Source of the DNA: an uncultured Helicobacteraceae bacterium
Lineage (GTDB): Bacteria; Campylobacterota; Campylobacteria; Campylobacterales; Helicobacteraceae
Length of the DNA: 64,000 nt
Assembly: GCA_944323885.1 (NCBI GenBank)
Contig: CALUUD010000002.1
Location: 186,001 to 250,000 of the forward strand
Direction of reading: 5' to 3'
The notes under the pieces: generated by a model
Databases searched by the model: none
What the model saw: only the letters and a program-made list of their open reading frames with translations
What the model was told of the DNA's origin: nothing
Position numbers and translations under genes: made by a program
Part shown: in pieces, positions 9,799 to 19,058 of the stretch
Position numbering within the stretch: position 1 is the first letter of the stretch
How the letters are laid out: every line of letters begins with the position of its first letter

Positions 9799-10407
9799 AT
9801 GAATATTAAACAATATTACCTAGATGCTAATGCTCTCTTAGAAGGACATTTTTTATTAAGTAGTGGGAATCACTCTAATTATTATTTACAATCTGCTAAA
9901 GTTTTAGAAAATCCAAAAGTAGCGGAGATTCTTGCAATTGAATTAGCAAGGAAAATTAAAGAATATGGACTTACAATAGATTGTGTATGTTCACCTGCGC
10001 TTGGTGGTATTTTAGCTGGATATGAACTTGCAAGGGCTCTTGGTGTAAAATTTATATTTACAGAAAGAGTAAATGGCATAATGAGTCTTAGACGAGGTTT
10101 TAGTGTAAGAAATAATGATAATATTGTTATTTGCGAAGATATAATTACGACTGGTGGTAGCGCCTTGGAGTCTGCAAATTGTGTAGAATCTATAGGGGGG
10201 AGGGTTGTTGCTTTTGCAGCTCTTGCAAATAGAGGATTTTGCAAAAGAGTAGATTCTCAATTTGATAGAAAAATTGAATGCAAGCTTCCATATAATGTTC
10301 CATTGTTTGCATTAGATGACTTTGTTTTTGATATGTATGATGAGAAATCATGTCCTATGTGTGCTAGCGGTTCTATAGCTGTTAAACCTGGAAGTCGTGG
10401 AAATTAA
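9799..10407 (+). CDS. pyrE: Orotate phosphoribosyltransferase
   Basis: Converts orotate and PRPP to OMP in pyrimidine synthesis. The 202-residue protein carries the PRPP-binding loop [16 protein letters not shown] and the type I PRTase regions [15 protein letters not shown] and [15 protein letters not shown]. The C-terminal [18 protein letters not shown] extension is typical of the longer, Campylobacterota-type PyrE. It begins 4 bases after frr. A run of six G at 10195-10200 lies in the coding sequence (Gly-Gly) and is too short to expect phase variation. Confidence 0.95.
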   Translation: MNIKQYYLDANALLEGHFLLSSGNHSNYYLQSAKVLENPKVAEILAIELARKIKEYGLTIDCVCSPALGGILAGYELARALGVKFIFTERVNGIMSLRRGFSVRNNDNIVICEDIITTGGSALESANCVESIGGRVVAFAALANRGFCKRVDSQFDRKIECKLPYNVPLFALDDFVFDMYDEKSCPMCASGSIAVKPGSRGN

Positions 10408-10427
10408 GAATTTATTTAAATATCAAT

Positions 10428-10874
10428 ATGAAAATAAATAAAATTATAAATATAAGATATATTATCCATTCTATACAATCTCTACTACTAATAGAGCGCA
10501 TGAAGGCTTTTATTACAGATATTTTTATGATTTATACACCAATTTTATATCTTTGGTATATTATCTTGGGTTCTAAAGAGGCGTTTCAGCAAAACCAATT
10601 TATTATTTTTATATGCTTTTTATTTTATTCTTTTGTTATATCATTTTTGTTTAGCTCTAAAGGTCAAACTTTTGGCTATATGTATGCAGAGATTAAATTA
10701 ATTAGAGATGATGGTAAGAATATTGGATTTTTATTATCTTTTTTTAGATTTATATTATTTTGTTTTAGTATGAGTTTATTGTTTGGCTTTTTTGTTCCAT
10801 TTTTTAACAAGAAGCAAAAGACATTTCATGATTTAATCACTAAAACTAATGTGATACACTATAAACAACATTAG
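10428..10874 (+). CDS. RDD family membrane protein
   Basis: A 148-residue membrane protein with three or four hydrophobic segments. The RDD family arginine and aspartates are visible in ERMKAFITDIFMIY (first segment) and in the later GQTFGYMYAEIKLI and QKTFHDLIT motifs. Function of this family is largely undefined; some members take part in Na+/H+ transport. It begins 20 bases after pyrE and is probably the last gene of the secG operon; a comparable gene follows pyrE in H. pylori as I recall. Confidence 0.75.
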   Translation: MKINKIINIRYIIHSIQSLLLIERMKAFITDIFMIYTPILYLWYIILGSKEAFQQNQFIIFICFLFYSFVISFLFSSKGQTFGYMYAEIKLIRDDGKNIGFLLSFFRFILFCFSMSLLFGFFVPFFNKKQKTFHDLITKTNVIHYKQH

Positions 10875-10985
10875 AGGTTTATCTTAGATTATAAAATATA
10901 TTAAATTATATTTAATTAATTAAACTAAAATTTACAAATAAAAATGTAAAATGAGAACTAAATTTTCTTTTATTAAAGGTAGTTT

Positions 10986-11669
10986 ATGGAGAATAGGCTT
11001 TTTACTTTTGCGGGTTTGATTAATCATAGCCACGATTTTATAATAGCATTTTATATAGTTTTAACTGTTTTTATTGCATTATTATTTGCTTTATTAGCTA
11101 CAAGAAGACTTGAAGTTGTTCCAGGTGGCATTCAAAATGTTGCTGAAATTTTTGTAAGTGGTATTTTATTTTTTGCAAAAGATGCTATAGGTGAAAAATT
11201 AGCTAGAAAATATCTTCCATTAACTGCTACTATAGCACTTATAGTATTTATTTCTAATATCATAGGTATAATACCGGGCTTTGAATCTCCAAGTTCAAGT
11301 TGGAGTTTTACGCTTGTATTGGCTTTGATAGTATTTTTTTACTATCATTTTGAGGGTATTAGAGAACATGGTTTTATACATTATTTCGGGCATTTTATGG
11401 GTCCTGTAAAATGGCTTGCTCCACTTATGTTTCCTGTAGAGATTATTTCACATCTTTCTAGAATTATCTCCCTTTCATTCAGACTTTTTGGTAATGTGAA
11501 AGGCGATGATATATTTTTATTGGTAATGCTCATGCTTGCTCCTTGGGTTGCACCATTACCTGCTTTTGCTATACTTACTTTTATGGCTTTTTTACAGGCA
11601 TTTATATTTATGATTTTGACTTATGTTTATTTGGCTGGAGCCGTATTAATAGATGAAGAACAGCATTAG
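10986..11669 (+). CDS. atpB: F1Fo ATP synthase subunit a
   Basis: Subunit a forms the proton half-channels of the Fo sector. The 227-residue protein has five to six transmembrane helices and the essential arginine in [10 protein letters not shown], with the C-terminal [21 protein letters not shown] helix region. The ATG follows AAAGGTAGTTT. As usual in Campylobacterota, atpB stands apart from the other ATP synthase genes. A TAAAAT at 10947-10952 may be its -10 element. It overlaps the following gene by 17 bases. Confidence 0.96.
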   Translation: MENRLFTFAGLINHSHDFIIAFYIVLTVFIALLFALLATRRLEVVPGGIQNVAEIFVSGILFFAKDAIGEKLARKYLPLTATIALIVFISNIIGIIPGFESPSSSWSFTLVLALIVFFYYHFEGIREHGFIHYFGHFMGPVKWLAPLMFPVEIISHLSRIISLSFRLFGNVKGDDIFLLVMLMLAPWVAPLPAFAILTFMAFLQAFIFMILTYVYLAGAVLIDEEQH

Positions 11670-11970
11670 AAAGCGTCACTATAAGCATAAGCATTCACTA
11701 AACTTAGATAATATTTTTTTACATGATATTGCATTTGTAAATATATTATTAGAAATATTGGTTGGTGCCGTATTTGGTGTTTCATTGTGCTTTGGCTTTG
11801 TGTTATCTTTCTTTGTAATCAAGGGTAGTTTACTGGTTTCTGTATTATTATTTTTTGTGATTATGATATTTGCCTTATTTTTAGTATTTTTATTTAAATG
11901 TATTCATTTATCTGTCATGTTAAAGGTAAAGGAAATAGAGATACTAGATAAGATTTATAATAAATCTTAG
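11653..11970 (+). CDS. Small membrane protein downstream of atpB, function unknown
   Basis: A 105-residue protein with a basic, histidine-rich N-terminus (RKRHYKHKH, residues 6-14) and two long hydrophobic stretches (about 28-55 and 58-82). No known domain is recognised. The start overlaps atpB by 17 bases with no clear ribosome site, suggesting translational coupling; its stop abuts the next ATG. The position after atpB resembles a small membrane protein gene I recall in Campylobacter, so a role in Fo assembly is conceivable but is inference only. Confidence 0.65.
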   Translation: MKNSIRKRHYKHKHSLNLDNIFLHDIAFVNILLEILVGAVFGVSLCFGFVLSFFVIKGSLLVSVLLFFVIMIFALFLVFLFKCIHLSVMLKVKEIEILDKIYNKS

Positions 11971-12504
11971 ATGCAATTAGATAAATTTTTGATTACCAAT
12001 GAAAAATTTTATTTAAATATAGAGTCTAATATACTTCATGCACATGATTGTGGTGTCTCAAAAATATATTTAAGAGAGTTTGAGATATGTAGATTTTATA
12101 AGTTTGTTGATCTATGTTCTAAGTATAATATCTTATTGTTTGTTAATTATATTTTTAATTATATTGATGATATATTAGAGTATACTAATGGAATACATTT
12201 AAAAAGTAGTGAATTTGATTTAGTGGAATTAGTAGCTAATAAAAAATTGATATCATATAGTGCTCATAATGTAGATGAAGTAATAAATGCTTACAATAAA
12301 AGCATAGATTATATTTTTTTAAGTCCAATTTTTAATGTAGAAAATAAAAATCCTGCACTTGGAATTGAGTATATAAAAAAAATACCAAGTAAATATAAAA
12401 GTAAAATTTATGCTTTAGGTGGAATTAATTACAATAATATTAATGATTTTATAGATATTGGCATCAAAGGTGTAGCAGGCATAAGAATGTTTTTGAAGGG
12501 TTGA
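11971..12504 (+). CDS. Thiamine-phosphate synthase family protein (ThiE/TenI-like)
   Basis: The 177-residue TIM-barrel-like sequence shows the ThiE/TenI pattern: an IHL segment (GIHLKSSEFD), YSAHNVDEV (the 'S-x-H' loop), DYIFLSPIFNVENKNPALG (the 'Y-x-x-x-x-P-I-F-x-T-x-x-K' loop) and the phosphate-binding YALGGINYNNI. It is shorter than typical ThiE (about 210) and lacks its N-terminal YAVTD start, so it could be a ThiE joining thiazole and pyrimidine or a TenI-type thiazole tautomerase. thiG four genes downstream supports a thiamine role. The ATG directly follows the previous stop. Confidence 0.65.
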   Translation: MQLDKFLITNEKFYLNIESNILHAHDCGVSKIYLREFEICRFYKFVDLCSKYNILLFVNYIFNYIDDILEYTNGIHLKSSEFDLVELVANKKLISYSAHNVDEVINAYNKSIDYIFLSPIFNVENKNPALGIEYIKKIPSKYKSKIYALGGINYNNINDFIDIGIKGVAGIRMFLKG

Positions 12505-12506
12505 TA

Positions 12507-13301
12507 TTGAAAAAAGTTATATTTATTCTTATATTTACCATTTCTTTAAATGCAAGTTTTATTGGTGATGCAGGGTATGGATATAATTTTTACCGCTATG
12601 AAGAACCGAATTTAATGAAAATTCAAGGTGCCCTCCATACTATATTTGCTAAATTGGCTTATCTTGGAGATATCGTTGGAGTAGAGTTAAATTATCTACA
12701 AGCATTAGATCAAAGTACTAAATATTATGGGTCAACAATGTCTGGTTTGCCATTGCTTGGTACTCCATCAAATGATAGTTTTTATAATGTTGATTTTAAA
12801 TTTGGCAAGAGATTAAATATATTTGATAATTATGACGGTTTAGGATATATAGGTATAGGATATCGCTATTTAAATAATCAGCTTTCTGGTTTAGGTGGCT
12901 ATAGAAGGGAGCAAACTTATTATTATATTCCAATTGGTTTTCATGTAAGTGATGGTATGTTTATTGATGGATTGTTTGCTAGATATGGCGCTGAAGCTAG
13001 ATATTTATTTTTAGGCGTTAACAAGACACACATAGGTGATGCTATATCAAATATAGATCCTAGTGTGCTAAAGATGATACAAAAAAATAATTTTGGTTTG
13101 AGGGTTCATAGTGGTTTTGAATATTTTTTATCCAATGATTTTAAAATTTTTATGCAAATAAGTGCAGATTATTGGTATGTAAGAGAATCTAGCACAGCTA
13201 TTGCAACATATATTAGTAATGGTGTTTCATATAAAGGAGTATTTGTAGAGCCTGCAAATAATACAGTTCAATTTGGTGTAGAATTTGGAATAGGTTTTTA
13301 A
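12507..13301 (+). CDS. Outer-membrane beta-barrel protein, unnamed
   Basis: The start is taken as TTG at 12507, six bases after AAGGG, giving a signal peptide MKKVIFILIFTISLNA. The mature part (about 248 residues) is rich in alternating aromatic/hydrophobic strands such as DGLGYIGIGYRYL and YYYIPIGFHV, and ends in phenylalanine (FGVEFGIGF), the classic outer-membrane barrel C-terminal signal for the BAM complex. No precise family is recognised; Helicobacter genomes have many such outer-membrane proteins. It sits 2 bases from a ZIP metal transporter gene on each operon side, so a link to metal uptake is possible but unproven. Confidence 0.75.
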   Translation: MKKVIFILIFTISLNASFIGDAGYGYNFYRYEEPNLMKIQGALHTIFAKLAYLGDIVGVELNYLQALDQSTKYYGSTMSGLPLLGTPSNDSFYNVDFKFGKRLNIFDNYDGLGYIGIGYRYLNNQLSGLGGYRREQTYYYIPIGFHVSDGMFIDGLFARYGAEARYLFLGVNKTHIGDAISNIDPSVLKMIQKNNFGLRVHSGFEYFLSNDFKIFMQISADYWYVRESSTAIATYISNGVSYKGVFVEPANNTVQFGVEFGIGF

Positions 13302-13303
13302 AT

Positions 13304-14137
13304 ATGCAAATAGATTTTATTACATTTTTATACGCATTTAGCCTCACACTACTTGCAGGTATTAGCACTTCACTTGGTGCATTTTTGGCATTTTTTCGCA
13401 CAAAAGATGAAAGCAGGATATTATCATTTGGTCTTGGTTTTAGTGGAGGAGTGATGATCTATCTTAGCTTTGTTGAAATACTTCCAAAATCAATAGAGCA
13501 CTTTTCTAAAACTTCAGATGGTATATATGCAAATATATTTGGAGTAATATGTTTTTTTATCGGTATGTTATTAGCTTTTGGTATTGATTTTTTTATTCCA
13601 AAAGATGTAAATCCACATGAATTGAAGAGTCAAAATGAGGTTTATTGTGAGCTATCAGATAAACAGAAATATTTTTCATTAAATAAACATATGCAAAGGA
13701 CAGCAATTTTCACAGCTATTGCAATCACAATTCATAATTTTCCAGAAGGGTTTGCTACATTTGTTTCTGCATTAGATAATTTTGTATTTGGAGTAAGTAT
13801 TGCCATTGCTGTTGCAATTCATAACATACCAGAAGGTCTTGCTGTATCTCTTCCTATATATCATGCAACAGGAAATAAAAAACAGGCTCTTAAGCTTACA
13901 TTATTATCAGGTTTAGCTGAACCAATAGGTGCTCTTGTTGGTTATTTTTTACTTGCTCCACTTTTGGGTGATTATACATTGGCTATTGGCTTTGGTATTA
14001 TTGCTGGTGTAATGGTGTTTATTTCTATTGATAGTCTATTACCTGTTTCTAAACTAAGCACAAAAGGACATGAATCTGTTATTGGTGTTATGTGTGGTAT
14101 GGTTATTATGGCAATTAGTCTTATTTTATTATCTTAG
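13304..14137 (+). CDS. zupT: ZIP family metal transporter (ZupT-like)
   Basis: An inner-membrane zinc/divalent-metal importer of 277 residues with about eight hydrophobic segments. The two metal-site helices carry the ZIP signatures HNFPEGFATFVSAL and HNIPEGLAVSLPIY, and the N-terminal segment LSFGLGFSGGVMIYLSFVEILP matches bacterial ZupT. A histidine-bearing loop lies between the third and fourth segments. The ATG is 2 bases after the preceding barrel gene. ZupT is the closest named family; metal specificity cannot be read from sequence. Confidence 0.88.
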   Translation: MQIDFITFLYAFSLTLLAGISTSLGAFLAFFRTKDESRILSFGLGFSGGVMIYLSFVEILPKSIEHFSKTSDGIYANIFGVICFFIGMLLAFGIDFFIPKDVNPHELKSQNEVYCELSDKQKYFSLNKHMQRTAIFTAIAITIHNFPEGFATFVSALDNFVFGVSIAIAVAIHNIPEGLAVSLPIYHATGNKKQALKLTLLSGLAEPIGALVGYFLLAPLLGDYTLAIGFGIIAGVMVFISIDSLLPVSKLSTKGHESVIGVMCGMVIMAISLILLS

Positions 14138-14152
14138 CACATAGAGGTTGTA

Positions 14153-15532
14153 GTGAAAAATATTTATTTTGATACTAAAGTTTTAGATCAACATGTTGTT
14201 ACTTCATTTGATTTAAGTGAAGAATTACTTATGGAAAATGCTGCAAGTGGACTTGAAACTTGCATCAAAAAGCATACCAATGCTAATTCATTTATTATTA
14301 TAGTTGTTGGTAGTGGGAATAATGGTGCTGATGGTTTAGCACTTGCTAGAAGATTAATTGGAAAATATAATGTAAATATATATATGCCAAAGGAACCAAA
14401 AAGCGAATTAGCAAAACTTCAGCTATTAAGATTAAGGAAAATGAATGCAAAGTTTATAGATAAACTATTTTTATGTGATATTGTTGTTGATTGTTTATTT
14501 GGTAGTGGTTTTAAAGGTGAATTAGATTTGTATAATCAACAACTAATTACTAATATGAATAATATTGCTAGATTTAATATTGCTTGTGATATTCCAAGTG
14601 GAATAGATTCTAATGGTTATATTTCTAGTGTTGCTTTTAGGGCTGATATCACCGTTAGTATGGGAGCATTAAAATTATCATATTTTAGTGATATTGCAAA
14701 GGATTACATAGGTGATATTTTTGAAATTGATCTTGGTGTTTCAAAATATTTTTATGAAAAAGATTCTAAATATAAACTACTTGTAGAATCTGATTTTAAT
14801 CCTCCAAAAAGAGAATATAAGAATACACACAAAGGCAATTTTGGTCATTGTTGTGTTATCGCTGGTGAAAAAGAGGGTGCAAGTATACTTAGTGCATTAA
14901 GTGCATTTGCATTTGGCAGTGGCTTAGTTAGTATTATTGGTGATGTAAAAAATATTCCTTATCATATTATGAATTCACAATTATTACCAAAGAATTGTAA
15001 TTCTATTGCATTTGGGATGGGTCTTGGCGATAGAATTAATAAATATAATTTTGATTTTTTAGGTGATATTCCAAGTGTAGTTGATGCTGATATGTTTTAT
15101 AATCCTGATTTAGAATCTATAATAAATAAGGGAAATTTAGTTCTTACGCCTCATATAAAGGAATTTGCATCACTTTTGCAAATTACTAATTTTGGTAATT
15201 TTGATATTAAATATATTATTCAAAATAGGATTAGTTTAGCAGAAGAATTTTCATCTAAATATAAAAATATAGTATTGCTTCTAAAAGGAGCAAATACGCT
15301 AATAGCGCAAGATGGCAATATTTATATTAATCATTTTGGATGTAATAATCTTGCAAAGGGTGGTAGTGGGGATGTTTTAAGTGGTATGATAGCATCACTT
15401 TTAAGTCAGAAGTATTCTTTGCTTGATGCAGCTATAACAGCATCATTAGGTCATTCTTTTGCTTCTAGAAATATAAAAACTAGTTATGGTTTAGAGCCTT
15501 TAGACTTGATTGATGAAATTAAAAAATTTTAA
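14153..15532 (+). CDS. nnr: Bifunctional NAD(P)H-hydrate epimerase/ADP-dependent dehydratase
   Basis: Repairs hydrated NAD(P)H. The 459-residue protein is the usual fusion of a YjeF-N epimerase domain (about 1-205; [16 protein letters not shown] at 47-62) and a ribokinase-fold dehydratase domain (about 215-459; [12 protein letters not shown] and the ATP/ADP-site signature [17 protein letters not shown]). The start is GTG at 14153, behind AGAGG. It is in one run with zupT (15-base gap) and thiG (10-base gap). Confidence 0.93.
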   Translation: MKNIYFDTKVLDQHVVTSFDLSEELLMENAASGLETCIKKHTNANSFIIIVVGSGNNGADGLALARRLIGKYNVNIYMPKEPKSELAKLQLLRLRKMNAKFIDKLFLCDIVVDCLFGSGFKGELDLYNQQLITNMNNIARFNIACDIPSGIDSNGYISSVAFRADITVSMGALKLSYFSDIAKDYIGDIFEIDLGVSKYFYEKDSKYKLLVESDFNPPKREYKNTHKGNFGHCCVIAGEKEGASILSALSAFAFGSGLVSIIGDVKNIPYHIMNSQLLPKNCNSIAFGMGLGDRINKYNFDFLGDIPSVVDADMFYNPDLESIINKGNLVLTPHIKEFASLLQITNFGNFDIKYIIQNRISLAEEFSSKYKNIVLLLKGANTLIAQDGNIYINHFGCNNLAKGGSGDVLSGMIASLLSQKYSLLDAAITASLGHSFASRNIKTSYGLEPLDLIDEIKKF

Positions 15533-15542
15533 GGAAATAATG

Positions 15543-16319
15543 ATGGATAAACTTATGATAGGTGGCATTGAATTTAATTCTAGACTTATTGTTGGTAGTG
15601 GCAAATATAAAGACTATAAAATAACAAGAGAAGCCACTATTGAAAGCGGTGCGGATATGATAACTGTTGCAGTAAGAAGGGTTAATATTACAGATGATAA
15701 AAGTGAAAATTTGCTTGATTATTTTAAGGATACCAATATAAAGTTTTTACCAAATTCTGCTGGCTGCACTACATCTAAAGAGGCTGTATCGCTTTTCAGG
15801 CTTGTTAGAGAAGCAACCGGTATAAACACGATTAAATTAGAAATTATAGGTGATATAGATAAAACTCTTTATCCTGATGTTGTTGAAACATTGAACGCCT
15901 GTGAAATTTTAAGCAAAGAGGGCTTTATTGTATTTGCATATTCAAATGATGATCCTGTTATGGCAAAAAAATTAGAAGATTCTGGAGCAAGTGCTATAAT
16001 GCCACTTGCAGCTCCTATTGGCAGTGGTCTTGGTGTTCAAAATAAATATAATATCCTTTTTATCAAAGAAGCAGTAAAGATACCTGTTATCGTTGATGCT
16101 GGTGTTGGTTGTGCAAGCGATGCAGCTATTGCAATGGAGCTTGGTATTGATGGTATCCTGACAAATTCTGCTATTGCTTTATCTAGAGATCCTATTTTGA
16201 TGGCAAGAGCTATGAAAAATGCTGTTATTGCAGGTAGAGATAGTTATTTAGCAGGTAGAATACCAAAAAAGCCTTATGCAAGTGCTTCATCACCTATTGA
16301 TGGAATTGTTCAATTGTAA
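15543..16319 (+). CDS. thiG: Thiazole synthase
   Basis: ThiG makes the thiazole phosphate moiety of thiamine from deoxyxylulose phosphate, dehydroglycine and ThiS-thiocarboxylate. The 258-residue protein has the family motifs [11 protein letters not shown], the Schiff-base lysine in [10 protein letters not shown], and [20 protein letters not shown]. Of two adjacent ATGs (15540, 15543) the second is better spaced from AAGGAA. ThiS, ThiF and ThiH are not in the window. It ends the long atpB-led run of same-strand genes. Confidence 0.95.
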   Translation: MDKLMIGGIEFNSRLIVGSGKYKDYKITREATIESGADMITVAVRRVNITDDKSENLLDYFKDTNIKFLPNSAGCTTSKEAVSLFRLVREATGINTIKLEIIGDIDKTLYPDVVETLNACEILSKEGFIVFAYSNDDPVMAKKLEDSGASAIMPLAAPIGSGLGVQNKYNILFIKEAVKIPVIVDAGVGCASDAAIAMELGIDGILTNSAIALSRDPILMARAMKNAVIAGRDSYLAGRIPKKPYASASSPIDGIVQL

Positions 16320-16343
16320 TATGTTTTATCAATAAGACTATTT

Positions 16344-16360
16344 TTAATTATAATAATTAA
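16344..16360. promoter_or_regulatory. 17-bp perfect palindrome upstream of feoB, candidate Fur box
   Basis: TTAATTAT-A-ATAATTAA is an exact inverted repeat 59 bases before the feoB start. Its shape resembles the AT-rich Fur operator of H. pylori (TAATAATnATTATTA, from memory), and ferrous-iron uptake is the standard Fur target. AT-only palindromes are less surprising in this base composition, so the assignment is tentative. Confidence 0.5.
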
Positions 16361-16419
16361 TCTTAATATAAGAAAAACCTATTAAAATCCTAAATTTATA
16401 AATAATTTAGAGGTAGATT

Positions 16420-18588
16420 ATGTCAGGTGATAAAGAGATAATTATTGCTTTAGTTGGACAGCCAAATGTCGGAAAGACACTTCTTATTAATAAAATTAGT
16501 GGATCAAATCTTCATGTTGGTAATTTTACTGGTGTAACAATAGAAAAGGCAGAAGCTTGTTTAGAATATAAAAATTATAAATTAAGAATTATAGATTTGC
16601 CTGGAACATATTCTATAAATGAATATTCACAAGAAGAAAAAATCACAACTAACTTTTTATTTGATGGTAAATTTGATGTTATATTAAATGTGGCAGATTC
16701 TACAAATTTAGAGAGAAATTTATTTTTAAGCACACAATTAATGGCATTAAATAAAAAAATGATAATAGCTCTTAATATGTCTGATGAAGCTAAAAGTGAA
16801 GGTATTATTATAGATTATAAACAACTTTCAAATATATTTGGCGTAGAAGCACTTTTAGTCTCTGCAAAAAGTGGTGAAAATATAAATTTACTGCTTGATA
16901 AAATTATTGATATACATACAAAGCCATTCTGTCCACCTAAGCGTGTTTATGCTGACTTTATTGAAACTGAAATTGAAAAATTATCTAACTTTTTTATTGA
17001 TAATAATATTAATTTAGACTCTCCTAGAAAACTAGCCATAAATCTTTTTTTGCAAGATGAAAAAACATATAAAATATTACATGATAAACCATTTTGGGTT
17101 GAATTAAATCCTTTACTCCAAGATTCAATAAAAAGATTGTATTTGCAAAGTGATGAAAAAAGCATTAAGTCAATATTTTTAAATGATGATTATTCATTTG
17201 CAAGAGGGGCCTATAAAGAGGTATGCAAGTTTAAAACAAAAGATAAAGATAGTGCTACAAGCAAAATTGATTATATATTATTAAATAAGTATATTGGCAT
17301 ACCTATATTTTTATTTCTTATGTGGTTGTTATTTAACCTTACATTTAATATAGGGGCATATCCTCAAGGATGGATTGAAGATGCTTTTGCTTGGCTGGGT
17401 GATATTGTAAAGGAACATATAAAAAATGATTCTTTAGCATCTCTTATTGCAGATGGTATTATAGGTGGTGTTGGGACTGTAATTTCATTTTTACCCTTAA
17501 TATTAATTTTGTTTTTAGGTATTGTTTTGCTTGAAACTACTGGTTATATGGCTAGAGTTTCATTTCTATTAGATGGTTTTTTTCATAAATTTGGATTACA
17601 TGGAAAAAGTTTTATTCCATTAGTTAGCGGTTTTGGTTGTTCTATTCCTGCATACATGAGTACTAGAATGTTAAAAAATCATACTGATAAGATGATCACT
17701 ATGCTTATTATTGGTTTTATGAGTTGTAGTGCTAGGCTGCCAGTTTATGTATTATTTGTTGGTGCTTTCTTTGATGATAGGTATGCAGGTAATGTCCTTT
17801 TTGGAATTTATATTCTAGGTTTTATTGTTGGTTTAATATTTGCAAAGATTTTAAAGTTGACTGCTTTTAGAGGTAGTGATGAGCCATTTGTAATGGAAAT
17901 GCCAAAGTATAGAATCCCATCATTTGGACTGGTATGTCGTTCAGTTTGGAATAAAGGGTATTTCTATATTAAAAAAGCAGGAACTTTTATTTTTATTGCT
18001 TCAGTTTTAATATGGTTTTCTACTCAATATCCTAAAAATACTGAAATAATGCAATCTTATGATGATAGGATTGTGCAAATACAAGAACAATATGATAATT
18101 TGATTGCAGATGATATAGATGTTTCGAATAATGAAAATATATCATTACTTCAAGATGAAATAATAAAACTTGAAAATGAAAAACAAGCCAATTTGCTTGC
18201 AAATAGTTATATGGGGGTTATTGGTAATTTTATAGAACCTATATTTGCTCCTCTTGGCTTTGATTGGAAACTTTCTGTTTCACTTGTAACGGGAATTGCT
18301 GCAAAAGAAGTTGTTGTATCTACAATGGGTATTTTGTATTCTTTAGGTGAAGTAAGTGAAGATGATACAACAAGATTAAGCAATATTGTAAAAAATGAAG
18401 TTTCTTTTCCTACTGCAGTTGCATTCATTTTGTTTGTTATGTTTTATCTACCTTGTTTTGCAGCCACAATAGTATTTACAAAAGAGGCTGGAAAAACTAT
18501 ATATAGCCTTTATTTATTTGTATTTACTACAGCAGTATCTTATACATTGGCTCTTATTGGATATGAAATATCTAGACTTGTATATTAA
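16420..18588 (+). CDS. feoB: Ferrous iron transport protein B
   Basis: FeoB imports Fe2+ across the inner membrane. The 722-residue protein has an N-terminal G domain with GQPNVGKT (13-20) and DLPGTYSINEYS, a helical regulatory segment (about 170-270), and a membrane domain with two Gate repeats including SGFGCSIPAYMSTR and SCSARLPVYVLFVGAFF. No feoA is adjacent, as is common in Helicobacter. It stands alone between thiG and a tRNA cluster, behind a palindromic candidate Fur site. Confidence 0.97.
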   Translation: MSGDKEIIIALVGQPNVGKTLLINKISGSNLHVGNFTGVTIEKAEACLEYKNYKLRIIDLPGTYSINEYSQEEKITTNFLFDGKFDVILNVADSTNLERNLFLSTQLMALNKKMIIALNMSDEAKSEGIIIDYKQLSNIFGVEALLVSAKSGENINLLLDKIIDIHTKPFCPPKRVYADFIETEIEKLSNFFIDNNINLDSPRKLAINLFLQDEKTYKILHDKPFWVELNPLLQDSIKRLYLQSDEKSIKSIFLNDDYSFARGAYKEVCKFKTKDKDSATSKIDYILLNKYIGIPIFLFLMWLLFNLTFNIGAYPQGWIEDAFAWLGDIVKEHIKNDSLASLIADGIIGGVGTVISFLPLILILFLGIVLLETTGYMARVSFLLDGFFHKFGLHGKSFIPLVSGFGCSIPAYMSTRMLKNHTDKMITMLIIGFMSCSARLPVYVLFVGAFFDDRYAGNVLFGIYILGFIVGLIFAKILKLTAFRGSDEPFVMEMPKYRIPSFGLVCRSVWNKGYFYIKKAGTFIFIASVLIWFSTQYPKNTEIMQSYDDRIVQIQEQYDNLIADDIDVSNNENISLLQDEIIKLENEKQANLLANSYMGVIGNFIEPIFAPLGFDWKLSVSLVTGIAAKEVVVSTMGILYSLGEVSEDDTTRLSNIVKNEVSFPTAVAFILFVMFYLPCFAATIVFTKEAGKTIYSLYLFVFTTAVSYTLALIGYEISRLVY

Positions 18589-18597
18589 TACTTGGTA

Positions 18598-18627
18598 TTG
18601 ACATTTATATCTTATTTTTAATATAAT
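18598..18627 (+). promoter_or_regulatory. Consensus sigma-70 promoter of the tRNA cluster
   Basis: TTGACA (18598-18603) and TATAAT (18622-18627) with an 18-base spacer, 48 bases before tRNA-Pro. Both hexamers match the consensus exactly, as expected for a stable-RNA operon. Confidence 0.7.
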
Positions 18628-18674
18628 TCCAGCTTTTAATAACTATTTCTTGCCTAATGTTTTATTTGTAATTT

Positions 18675-18752
18675 CGGGGCGTAGCGCAGTCTGGTTAGCG
18701 CACTTGGTTTGGGACCAAGGGGTCGAAGGTTCGAATCCTTTCGCCCCGACCA
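18675..18752 (+). tRNA. tRNA-Pro (anticodon TGG)
   Basis: A 78-base cloverleaf with acceptor CGGGGCG paired to CGCCCCG, encoded CCA, T-arm GGTTCGAATCC, and anticodon loop TTTGGGA in a CTTGG/CCAAG stem. First of four tRNA genes in one transcription unit. Confidence 0.97.
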
Positions 18753-18758
18753 TTTTAT

Positions 18759-18836
18759 GGTGAGTGTAGTTCAGTTGGTTAGAGCACCAGATTGTGGCTC
18801 TGGGGGTCGTGGGTTCGAATCCCATCACTCACCCCA
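18759..18836 (+). tRNA. tRNA-His (anticodon GTG)
   Basis: Acceptor GTGAGTG pairs with CACTCAC; the extra G at 18759 faces C at 18833 and provides the G-1 identity base of tRNA-His. Anticodon loop TTGTGGC in a CCAGA/TCTGG stem; CCA is encoded. Confidence 0.97.
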
Positions 18837-18841
18837 CATTT

Positions 18842-18918
18842 GCGTTCGTAGCTCAACTGGATAGAGCATCAGACTTCGGATCTGAGGGTTAGGGGTTCAA
18901 GTCCCTTCGAGCGTACCA
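18842..18918 (+). tRNA. tRNA-Arg (anticodon TCG)
   Basis: A 77-base cloverleaf with acceptor GCGTTCG/CGAGCGT, anticodon loop CTTCGGA in a TCAGA/TCTGA stem, and encoded CCA. It reads CGA-type arginine codons. Confidence 0.95.
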
Positions 18919-18940
18919 CTTGGATATCGATTTGTTTTTT

Positions 18941-19017
18941 GCGTTCGTAGCTCAGCTGGATAGAGCAACAGCCTTCTAAGCCGTAGGTCGCAGGTTCGAG
19001 TCCTGCCGAGCGTACCA
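18941..19017 (+). tRNA. tRNA-Arg (anticodon TCT)
   Basis: A 77-base cloverleaf sharing its first 14 bases with the preceding tRNA-Arg. The anticodon loop CTTCTAA sits in a stem ACAGC/GCCGT that contains an A29-C41 mismatch (bases 18970 and 18982). It reads AGA, the main arginine codon in this AT-rich genome. CCA is encoded. Confidence 0.95.
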
Positions 19018-19058
19018 CTTTATTCATGCTTCATTTTCTCTTTGTTAAGGTTTGTTTT

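Noticed and set aside
10195-10200. G6 tract in pyrE as a phase-variable repeat
   Set aside because: Six bases is below the length usually seen to slip, and pyrE is a housekeeping gene with an intact frame.
18643-18828. A 61-residue open frame on the - strand across two tRNA genes
   Set aside because: It is the antisense of tRNA-Pro and tRNA-His; such frames commonly appear opposite tRNA genes.
18675-19017. tRNA cluster as an integration site of a genomic island
   Set aside because: No partial tRNA 3' repeats or integrase are seen on either side; flanking genes are housekeeping.
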